Source: an uncultured Dysgonomonas sp.
GTDB taxonomy: Bacteria > Bacteroidota > Bacteroidia > Bacteroidales > Dysgonomonadaceae
DNA: 35,528 bases
Direction: 5' to 3'
Assembly: GCA_937995835.1 (NCBI GenBank)
Contig: CALKIV010000051.1
Coordinates: forward strand, 1-35,528
Positions within the stretch are counted from its first letter, which is position 1. Every line of letters starts with the position of its first letter. Of this stretch, positions 6,956 through 13,251 are shown one piece after another. The notes beneath the pieces were generated by a model that was not told where the DNA came from, made no database searches, and saw only the letters and a program-made list of their open reading frames with translations. A program made the position numbers and the translations under genes.

Positions 6956-7984
6956 ATGAAACTGCATAATTTTGTTTTGATTTTTTTGATCCAACTTTAC
7001 TCTTGTAATAAAGGAGGGAGCATAGATAAAGAGAGCAATCTGGCTGAGATAAAAGACTCTATTAGTGTAGCTGTGGATAGTCTAGAAGTTTTAGAAGAGA
7101 TGCCAAGGCTAATAATGCCTGCTGACATCAAGATTGTGAAGGATTTGAAATTCGATAAATATACTTTGGAGGATGAGTATCCTTACAAGGACACCATTCG
7201 TATATTTCAGTGGGAGAAGGTAAGAGAGCATCTGGCACAACTTGAGAATGCACAATTGGAAAAATCTAATTGGGGTGTTTTGTCCAATTATAAAAATCAA
7301 AATCGAGAGGCTCCATTGGTTTACTCGTATGTTCGTAATGCTTATAAACGAGTTTCAGATACTTTAGATGTCGAACGATATCAGTCAGCACCTTTGTTTT
7401 TGGTCGGTGATTCTGTGCAACCTGTTAGGTATGGACGAGATGGCTGGTTGGTACACTTGCTTTCTTCTGACACTTTAGATATGGTGCAGGTGGAAGGTGT
7501 TTCGTTCGAGGGCACCTATAATGTTCCGAAGCGATATATAATTCCTTGGGGAGATACTATAATTCTGAATAAGGTGGTTGTGGTAGATGTTACAAACCAA
7601 AATATAGCAACGATGGAGAAGACCGATACTGCTTGGGTAGTGCAAAGTATGAATCCATCTACAACAGGTAGACATCGTCCTCCTTACGCACACGATACAC
7701 CTGTTGGGTTGTTCGCTATTCAACAAAAAAAATCAAAAATGCTCTATACTCATGATGGTTCTAGTGAGCTGGCAGGGTATGCGCCCTATGCCAGTCGTTT
7801 CACTAATGGGGCATATATTCATGGTGTGCCAACGAATAGTGTTAATGCACCAATCATAGAATACAGTTGGAGTTTGGGGACTACACCCCGTTCGCATATG
7901 TGTGTGAGAAACGCCTCGTCGCATGCTAAATTTATTTACGATTGGGCTACAATAAAAGAGTCTGTCGTTTTTGTGATAGATTAA
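6956..7984 (+). CDS. L,D-transpeptidase (YkuD fold) lipoprotein
   Basis: Predicted periplasmic enzyme that crosslinks murein (3-3 linkages between meso-diaminopimelate residues) or attaches proteins to it. 342 residues. N-terminal lipoprotein signal with L-Y-S-C17. The first 200 residues are family-specific and unassigned. The YkuD catalytic core is C-terminal: DTPVGLFAI (247-255), AYIHGVPTN with His289, and RSHMCVRN with the nucleophile Cys316. The usual core reads S-H-G-C-x-R; here Met replaces the Gly before the cysteine. It is followed on the same strand by a second, structurally different L,D-transpeptidase with its own promoter. The family is clear; which crosslink it makes is not. Confidence 0.82.
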   Translation: MKLHNFVLIFLIQLYSCNKGGSIDKESNLAEIKDSISVAVDSLEVLEEMPRLIMPADIKIVKDLKFDKYTLEDEYPYKDTIRIFQWEKVREHLAQLENAQLEKSNWGVLSNYKNQNREAPLVYSYVRNAYKRVSDTLDVERYQSAPLFLVGDSVQPVRYGRDGWLVHLLSSDTLDMVQVEGVSFEGTYNVPKRYIIPWGDTIILNKVVVVDVTNQNIATMEKTDTAWVVQSMNPSTTGRHRPPYAHDTPVGLFAIQQKKSKMLYTHDGSSELAGYAPYASRFTNGAYIHGVPTNSVNAPIIEYSWSLGTTPRSHMCVRNASSHAKFIYDWATIKESVVFVID

Positions 7985-8019
7985 CAGATTGATCTTCTCC
8001 TTTTTACGGCATGTTTTTA

Positions 8020-8027
8020 TATCTTTG
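8020..8027 (+). promoter_or_regulatory. -7 box of the second L,D-transpeptidase gene
   Basis: TATCTTTG, a perfect -7 element 26 bp before the start codon at 8054, suggesting that this gene has its own promoter although it lies 69 bp after the first L,D-transpeptidase. Confidence 0.5.
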
Positions 8028-8053
8028 TGCATTCTTATATCGAAATATAATTT

Positions 8054-8791
8054 ATGCGCGGTCGATTACAAAAGTTATTTATTCTGGTTCTGTTAATCTT
8101 ATTGATTCCCTTTTTAGATGGTTATTCTTTGGAAGATGATAATAAAAAAGAAGATTCTATTATTGTCAATCAAGCCTCTGTGAGTGAAAATATTTATGCA
8201 GAAATGAATTTGCAAGGGCTACTTGATTTTGAAGTCTTTGAAAAAGCTTACATTGGCTATCTAAGCTTAGATGTAAAGAATAAAAATATTTTAAGCATTA
8301 TTGATTTCGACAAACCTTCAAGCGAAAAACGTTTGGTTATTCTAGATATGAAGAATAAAAAAACTCTTTTTCATTCGTATGTTTCGCATGGGCGTAATAG
8401 TGGAAACTTATATGCAGACTCGTTTTCTAACAAACATGGTTCCCATAAAAGCTCACTTGGTTTCTATGAAACAGAGAACACTTATCAAGGTAAAAATGGT
8501 TATTCGCTGATCCTTAACGGACTGGAAAAAGGAATAAATGACCAAGCAAAAGCTCGTGCTATTGTCATTCATGGTGCAGACTATTGTAGCGAAAATGTAA
8601 TAAGCTCTAGTGGACGTTTGGGAAGAAGCTTCGGGTGTCCGTCTATCCCACAGGAATTGACCAAACCTATCATCAATACAATTAAAAATGGATCATTGTT
8701 ATTTATTTACGCGAGCAATAAATCCTATTTAGCACAAAGTAAGTTGCTTTTGCCTAAAAGCTATTTTTCGCATTCTGCAAATTCTCTGTAA
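8054..8791 (+). CDS. YkuD_2-type murein L,D-transpeptidase
   Basis: Predicted exported enzyme of the murein L,D-transpeptidase catalytic-domain family (the YkuD_2 branch). 245 residues. An N-terminal hydrophobic segment (residues 7-21) works as signal or anchor; there is no lipobox. Core elements are LVILDMKNKKTLFHSYVSHGRNSG (94-117, strand typical of this branch), KSSLGFY, AIVIHGADYCSE with His173, and GRSFGCPSIP with the nucleophile Cys195. It is not similar along its length to the preceding L,D-transpeptidase, so the two are not a recent duplication. Its last 31 bp overlap the 3' end of the convergent thiN gene. Confidence 0.85.
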   Translation: MRGRLQKLFILVLLILLIPFLDGYSLEDDNKKEDSIIVNQASVSENIYAEMNLQGLLDFEVFEKAYIGYLSLDVKNKNILSIIDFDKPSSEKRLVILDMKNKKTLFHSYVSHGRNSGNLYADSFSNKHGSHKSSLGFYETENTYQGKNGYSLILNGLEKGINDQAKARAIVIHGADYCSENVISSSGRLGRSFGCPSIPQELTKPIINTIKNGSLLFIYASNKSYLAQSKLLLPKSYFSHSANSL

Positions 8792-9417
8792 ACAAGTACA
8801 GCGCCTTCCGTTTCTATCGTAAATTCGTCACCTTCGGCTTCGTTGAGAGAAGCCTGCCACCATCTGGTGAATATTTGATTATCTATTTTGTAGCGTAAGC
8901 CATGAGACGATATTGGCATTTTGTCCAAACAGAAGATGGAAACTTGTTGCCCTTTATAACTTTCTAAAGTGGTAGTGCTATCAATGGCTATAAATATTCC
9001 ATAATCAGTAATCATTTGCACATTAGCAAGATGCATATACTCACATAAAAGGCTGACGTTGCCTATGGTGTGATCTTCACGCTGACCGGTTGCCCCTAAA
9101 ATAGTGATATCTTTCCACTTCTGCCTGATGCAATAATTAACAGCCTTTGTCTGATCGTTGGTCTCTTGCTCTTTTACATGGTGAATAAGCGAAGCGAATT
9201 TCACCTTATTCTCGTTAGAAAGTGAATCAAGATCTCCAACAATGGCATTAGGAATACGTCCTGTTTCTACTAGTTTATTGGTTGCACCATCACATGAAAC
9301 AAGGTTCTTGCAATTGTTTAACATGTGCAAAGCTATTGGGTGTGTAGGGAAATTTCCATTTGCCAAAACAACAGTCTCAACAGCTTTTTGTATATTGGGT
9401 AAAGCGTATTTTTTCAT
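8761..9417 (-). CDS. thiN: Thiamine pyrophosphokinase
   Basis: Transfers pyrophosphate from ATP to thiamine, giving thiamine diphosphate in the cytoplasm. 218 residues, a normal size. Motifs are VVLANGNFP (16-24), SCDGA (41-45), VGDLDS (60-65, acidic metal site), QETNDQTK (84-91) and LGATGQREDH (107-116), all characteristic of the family. The C-terminal part (FTRWWQASLNEAEGDEFTIETE) is the thiamine-binding beta domain. It is the only minus-strand gene between 2.0 and 11 kb, convergent with the L,D-transpeptidase gene (31-bp overlap) and divergent from nspC. No TPP riboswitch is recognisable in its short upstream region, but a 17-bp palindrome lies 8 bp before the start codon. Confidence 0.92.
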   Translation of the reverse strand: MKKYALPNIQKAVETVVLANGNFPTHPIALHMLNNCKNLVSCDGATNKLVETGRIPNAIVGDLDSLSNENKVKFASLIHHVKEQETNDQTKAVNYCIRQKWKDITILGATGQREDHTIGNVSLLCEYMHLANVQMITDYGIFIAIDSTTTLESYKGQQVSIFCLDKMPISSHGLRYKIDNQIFTRWWQASLNEAEGDEFTIETEGAVLVYREFAECEK

Positions 9418-9425
9418 TCAGCATG

Positions 9426-9442
9426 ATATGTTTTAAACATAT
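9426..9442. promoter_or_regulatory. 17-bp palindrome just upstream of thiN
   Basis: ATATGTTTTAAACATAT: 8-bp arms around one central base, 8 bp before the thiN ATG on the minus strand. It shares the core TGTTTTAAACA with the palindrome before the FISUMP-type gene at 12402-12418. It could be an operator or a short mRNA hairpin covering the ribosome-binding region. Confidence 0.35.
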
Positions 9443-9530
9443 AAACAGTAAAAATACAAAATGTTTATTCTTTTATGTATTTTTATCCGCTTTTTGGTTT
9501 AATTGTAGTCTATAAAAAGAAAATAGGGTA

Positions 9531-10673
9531 ATGATTGATTTTAATAAAGTACCTTCTCCGTGTTATGTGATGGAAGAAGAGTTGTTGAGAAAGAACCTTG
9601 AACTCATTCGTTCAGTAAAAGAACGAGCTGGAGTTGAGATCATATTGGCTTTTAAAGCTTTTGCATTGTGGAAGTCTTTTCCTATCATCAGAGAATATGT
9701 GCCATATGCCACAGCTAGTTCTACTTATGAAGCACAGTTGGCTTATGAGGAAATGGGAAGTCCGGCACATACGTTCTGTCCAGCATATACCAATGAAAAC
9801 TTTCCGGTTTTCATTAGATATAGTAGCCATATCGTTTTTAACTCAATGAGCCAGTTCGAAAAGTTTTATCCTGTGGCCAAAACTTCTCGAAAGAAAGTGT
9901 CTTGTGGTATTCGCGTTAATCCTGAATACTCGGCAGTGGAAACAGACTTGTATAATCCGGCTTTGCCAGGATCTCGTTTCGGAGTCGTGCTTGAAGACTT
10001 GGGAGATACTTTGCCAGAAGGTGTTGAAGGTATACACTTTCATACTTTGTGTGAGTCTAGTTCTTATGAATTAGAAAAAACATTAAAAGTGATGGACGAA
10101 AAGTTTGGTCATTTATTGAAACAAGCTAAATGGCTAAATATGGGTGGAGGACATCTAATGACACGTGCAGACTATGATGTAGAGCATTTGATTTCTATTT
10201 TGCAAGACTTTAAGAAGAAATATCCTGACTTGCAATTAACACTGGAGCCTGGTAGTGCTTTTGCTTGGGAAACAGGCGTTTTGATGTCTACAGTGGTTGA
10301 TATTGTGGAAAATAGAGGAGTGAAAACTGCTATCCTAGATGTTTCCTTTGCTTGTCATATGCCTGATTGTTTAGAGATGCCTTATAAACCTAGAATAAGA
10401 GGAGCACATCACGAACCGGTTGACGGTCTGCCAACGTATCGTATGGGAGGCTGTAGTTGTCTGAGTGGTGATTTTATAGGAGATTGGTCTTTTGATAAAC
10501 CTTTGCAGGTGGGAGATAAAATAATATTTGAAGATATGATGCATTATACTACGGTGAAAACCAATATGTTCAATGGAGTACATCATCCTTCTATTGCAAT
10601 GTGGACACGTTATAATACCTTAGAAATGTATCGTGAATTTTCTTACGAAGACTATAAAAATAGAATGAGCTAA
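9531..10673 (+). CDS. nspC: Carboxynorspermidine decarboxylase
   Basis: PLP enzyme that decarboxylates carboxyspermidine or carboxynorspermidine in the alternative polyamine pathway used by gut Bacteroidetes and Vibrio. 380 residues. Fold-type III (alanine racemase-like) barrel: the PLP lysine is Lys42 in ILAFKAFA; GGGHLMT and EPGSAFAWETG bind the phosphate and the active-site Arg/Glu. CHMPDCLEMPYKPRI and GGCSCLSGD are typical NspC signatures distinguishing it from diaminopimelate or ornithine decarboxylases. The partner carboxyspermidine dehydrogenase is not in the window. The gene is divergent from thiN and is followed at 74 bp by a small protein gene. Confidence 0.93.
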   Translation: MIDFNKVPSPCYVMEEELLRKNLELIRSVKERAGVEIILAFKAFALWKSFPIIREYVPYATASSTYEAQLAYEEMGSPAHTFCPAYTNENFPVFIRYSSHIVFNSMSQFEKFYPVAKTSRKKVSCGIRVNPEYSAVETDLYNPALPGSRFGVVLEDLGDTLPEGVEGIHFHTLCESSSYELEKTLKVMDEKFGHLLKQAKWLNMGGGHLMTRADYDVEHLISILQDFKKKYPDLQLTLEPGSAFAWETGVLMSTVVDIVENRGVKTAILDVSFACHMPDCLEMPYKPRIRGAHHEPVDGLPTYRMGGCSCLSGDFIGDWSFDKPLQVGDKIIFEDMMHYTTVKTNMFNGVHHPSIAMWTRYNTLEMYREFSYEDYKNRMS

Positions 10674-10747
10674 ATATTTAAGAGATATACAATATTAATA
10701 CAAATCGGTCGTTCTATTATTACAAACAATCAAAGATAAGTGTGCCT

Positions 10748-10912
10748 ATGAAAAAAGACATTACTTCAGATTTATGCAATGATAAGAATAGTAAGAAAGA
10801 GAAGGTTGTCGCACCTTCTGCTGAAACTCTGAACTTCATCAAACAATTTGCTCGCACCTATTATGTGGAGCAAACACTTCCGATGCCATTAGCAGGAATT
10901 TGTGTTAATTAG
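10748..10912 (+). CDS. Small conserved-looking protein of 54 residues
   Basis: Not recognised as a named family. The ATG at 10748 opens a 54-codon frame. The protein starts MKKDITSDLCND, has a Lys-rich stretch and then APSAETLNFIKQFARTYYVE, an amphipathic helix-like part, and ends LPMPLAGICVN. There is no signal peptide or membrane segment. Support for it being real: it is followed 15 bp after its stop by the strong terminator at 10927-10959 and occupies the only frame between nspC and that terminator; the APS-E-TL--I-QFAR pattern resembles short hypothetical proteins seen in many Bacteroides genomes, though this is from memory and unverified. It may be co-transcribed with nspC. Function unknown. 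Confidence 0.6.
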   Translation: MKKDITSDLCNDKNSKKEKVVAPSAETLNFIKQFARTYYVEQTLPMPLAGICVN

Positions 10913-10926
10913 TAAAAAAGTCAAGT

Positions 10927-10959
10927 AAAAAAAGAGAACAGTTTTTGTTCTCTTTTTTT
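10927..10959. terminator. Strong bidirectional terminator
   Basis: AAAAGAGAACA pairs with TGTTCTCTTTT across a short T-rich loop; there is a T run on the plus side and an A run before the stem, giving a T run on the minus strand. It sits between the convergent 54-residue protein gene and the FISUMP-type gene, serving both. Confidence 0.85.
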
Positions 10960-11002
10960 ATGCTAGCTCTAAATAGCTCTATAGTAATTTTGGGGGATCC
11001 GT

Positions 11003-12397
11003 TTACTTAATAATATCGTTGTAGTCTAGTAGATCATCCATATTGTCATCATTCTTTTTGCAGCGAACCGAAAACTGATTAGATGGTACTGCCTTGTCAG
11101 ACGACCATGAGTTATAATGAGGTCTGATTGGGCAGACGGTAGCAAAGGATTTATTCAATATCTTACTGATGCCTGGACTAGTTGGATTACGTTCTACAAA
11201 TTCGGAAATCACAATATAGCCAGCTAAGCCTCCATACTCTTTTTGTTTTCCTACTATCGAGTTTCCTCCACTCCAAGTTAAGGCAAGTCCTCCTTTTAAG
11301 GCAATATGTGATGCTCCTCTATTATCTGATAAATTATGACCAGGTAAGCAGGTCACCAAGGGGTATCTCATTGGGGCGACATCAGACTTCAAATTAGGAT
11401 TAATACCTACAGATTCGGGGTCAGTAGCAGCTACTGTTGATATATATGCAATAAGATCTCTAAATTCAGAGTCGTAAGGTACATGCCAGCCTTCAGGGCA
11501 AATCCCTTGAATGTATTTTGTGTGTTTGCCAGTAGCATCCTTCTTGACCCTCATGATATTCGTGTCACTAGGATCAGTGTATAAATCTAGTTCGCCTCCT
11601 AATATATTTACCGGACAGTTGAACGCTAAGTTGTAATTATATCGTAAGCCAATATTTGGATATTTTTTGAAAAAAGTGGGATCGTTATATGAGGGACTGT
11701 CATATCCACTTAAACCATTTTCTGCTGGATTGTCAGGTGGTGAAACATAACTATATGCAAATTTAGAATATGCAAATAACTCTTCCTCTTTTCCTGCATA
11801 ATCATCATACTTCAAGGAGGTGCCCACTATAGAGGGTTCGTTGTTTTTTGGATTTTCGGGTCTTACTGTGCGTAAGTTTTCTAGCATCCAAACGCCCTGA
11901 CTACCAAATCTTCTAGTGGGGTATATATTGTTCTCATGATCTTTGACAAACTTGATGTCATCACTTACCCAAGCAGGGGGTATAGTTGTTGAGTTATTTT
12001 TTATTGTTAATTCTTCCCATTGAGTTCCATTCCATACCATTAGTCCTACAGACAATGCAGCATCCCAATTAGGTGAGGGGTCACATGCATTATTAGGAAT
12101 AGGAATACCTTCTGTAACATTATAGACAAGTAGACCAGTCTGGGCTTTAGTATCACCATCATCAGTAGTACATGGCTCTAAAGAGAATTTATCAACTAAT
12201 GCAACTCTTGGTAAACCAAGCCCTCTATCAGAATTTGGAGCCCCATCCACGACATCTGTAAAAGATTTTAATTGCAATAAAGCGCCCTTGGCAGAAGGTT
12301 CAGAATTACCAATTGTGATTTGTGATCTTAAATTGGAGCTAACTAGAACCAGTAAGAGAAACAAGTATAGTTCCCCAAAAGTGTGTTTAGATTTCAT
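11003..12397 (-). CDS. Secreted FISUMP-domain protein
   Basis: Predicted exported protein with a Fibrobacter succinogenes major paralogous (FISUMP) type domain, common in surface and secreted proteins of Bacteroidetes; biochemical role unknown. 464 residues. The N-terminal hydrophobic segment (10-20) ends at LRS before Gln26, which would give a mature N-terminal Gln, a substrate for glutaminyl cyclase. There is no lipobox. Domain signs are WMLENLRTV (170-178) and GICPEGWHVP (298-307), followed by aromatic and Gly-rich C-type-lectin-like segments (LTWSGGN, FSVRCKKN). The first 140 residues contain GALLQL, GLGLPRVAL and TGLLVYN, typical of the N-terminal part of such proteins. It is divergent from rpe. 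A pilus-tip or adhesin-like role is possible but not shown. Confidence 0.7.
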   Translation of the reverse strand: MKSKHTFGELYLFLLLVLVSSNLRSQITIGNSEPSAKGALLQLKSFTDVVDGAPNSDRGLGLPRVALVDKFSLEPCTTDDGDTKAQTGLLVYNVTEGIPIPNNACDPSPNWDAALSVGLMVWNGTQWEELTIKNNSTTIPPAWVSDDIKFVKDHENNIYPTRRFGSQGVWMLENLRTVRPENPKNNEPSIVGTSLKYDDYAGKEEELFAYSKFAYSYVSPPDNPAENGLSGYDSPSYNDPTFFKKYPNIGLRYNYNLAFNCPVNILGGELDLYTDPSDTNIMRVKKDATGKHTKYIQGICPEGWHVPYDSEFRDLIAYISTVAATDPESVGINPNLKSDVAPMRYPLVTCLPGHNLSDNRGASHIALKGGLALTWSGGNSIVGKQKEYGGLAGYIVISEFVERNPTSPGISKILNKSFATVCPIRPHYNSWSSDKAVPSNQFSVRCKKNDDNMDDLLDYNDIIK

Positions 12398-12401
12398 TTA
12401 G

Positions 12402-12418
12402 AATTGTTTTAAACAATT
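12402..12418. promoter_or_regulatory. 17-bp palindrome just upstream of the FISUMP-type gene
   Basis: AATTGTTTTAAACAATT: 8-bp arms around one central base, 4 bp before the start codon on the minus strand and downstream of the gene's -7 box. It has the same layout and core (TGTTTTAAACA) as the palindrome before thiN. Confidence 0.35.
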
Positions 12419-12435
12419 ATGTCATTGACTAAATG

Positions 12436-12443
12436 CAAATTTA
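12436..12443 (-). promoter_or_regulatory. -7 box of the FISUMP-type gene
   Basis: The plus strand reads CAAATTTA, i.e. TAAATTTG on the minus strand, a perfect TAnnTTTG element 38 bp upstream of the start codon. The palindrome at 12402-12418 then falls in the 5' untranslated region. Confidence 0.45.
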
Positions 12444-12530
12444 ATGTTTTTTTATTGAAATAAATATTTAGAGTGAGTTTTCAGATAAAAGCTTTATCTA
12501 AAAGTCTATTTTTATTTTAATATAAAACTG

Positions 12531-12547
12531 TATCTTTATCAAAGATA
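12531..12547 (+). promoter_or_regulatory. Likely rpe-operon -7 box embedded in a palindrome
   Basis: TATCTTTATCAAAGATA: 7-bp arms around ATC, whose left arm TATCTTTA is one base off the -7 consensus and lies about 40 bp before the rpe start. A second inverted repeat AGATAAA-AGC-TTTATCT lies at 12483-12499, roughly where the upstream promoter region would be. The pair could mark regulation of the operon. Confidence 0.35.
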
Positions 12548-12579
12548 TTAATAGAATAAGCATAGAAAGATAAAATAAT

Positions 12580-13230
12580 ATGAAACACAAAATAGCCCCC
12601 TCAATACTTTCGGCAGATTTTTTGAATCTGGGACGCGATATTGAAATGTTAGAAAAAAGTGAAGCAGATTGGATTCACTGCGATGTAATGGATGGTAGTT
12701 TTGTTCCAAATATTTCCTTTGGATTCCCTATCATCAAGCAAATCAGTAAGATTGCAAAAAAGCCTTTGGATGTTCATCTAATGATTGTGCAACCCGAAAA
12801 ATATATTGAAGCTGTAAAAGATGCGGGAGCATATTTGATGAATGTGCATTATGAAGCTTCGCCACATCTTCATCGCACGGTGGGAGCGATACATGATGCA
12901 GGGATGAAAGCAGGGGTAACTCTCAATCCTCATACCCCTATAGCCCTTTTGGAAGATGTTATTCAAGATTTGGATATGGTGTTGCTGATGTCTGTTAATC
13001 CTGGCTTTGGAGGGCAAAAGTTTATTCCGAATACATTGAAAAAAATTCGTGAATTGAAAGAAATGATCTTAAGAAAAAACTTGTCAACTCTGATTGAAGT
13101 GGATGGAGGTGTCAGTATACATAATACAAAAGAGCTTGTGGATGCTGGTGCAGATGTGTTGGTGGCAGGTAGTGCCATTTTTGGTGCAGATGACCCGATA
13201 GATATGATTAAGAAGATGAAGGAAGTTTAA
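12580..13230 (+). CDS. rpe: Ribulose-phosphate 3-epimerase
   Basis: Interconverts ribulose-5-phosphate and xylulose-5-phosphate in the pentose phosphate pathway, cytoplasmic. 216 residues, normal length. TIM barrel motifs are APSILSADF (6-14), HCDVMDGSFVPNISFG (33-48, with the metal and catalytic Asp35), DVHLMI (64-69), MSVNPGFGGQKF and VDGGVSIHN with the second catalytic Asp. First gene of an apparent operon; comEC begins 21 bp after its stop. Confidence 0.96.
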   Translation: MKHKIAPSILSADFLNLGRDIEMLEKSEADWIHCDVMDGSFVPNISFGFPIIKQISKIAKKPLDVHLMIVQPEKYIEAVKDAGAYLMNVHYEASPHLHRTVGAIHDAGMKAGVTLNPHTPIALLEDVIQDLDMVLLMSVNPGFGGQKFIPNTLKKIRELKEMILRKNLSTLIEVDGGVSIHNTKELVDAGADVLVAGSAIFGADDPIDMIKKMKEV

Positions 13231-13251
13231 GGGAAAACTGGCTTTTAAGTG

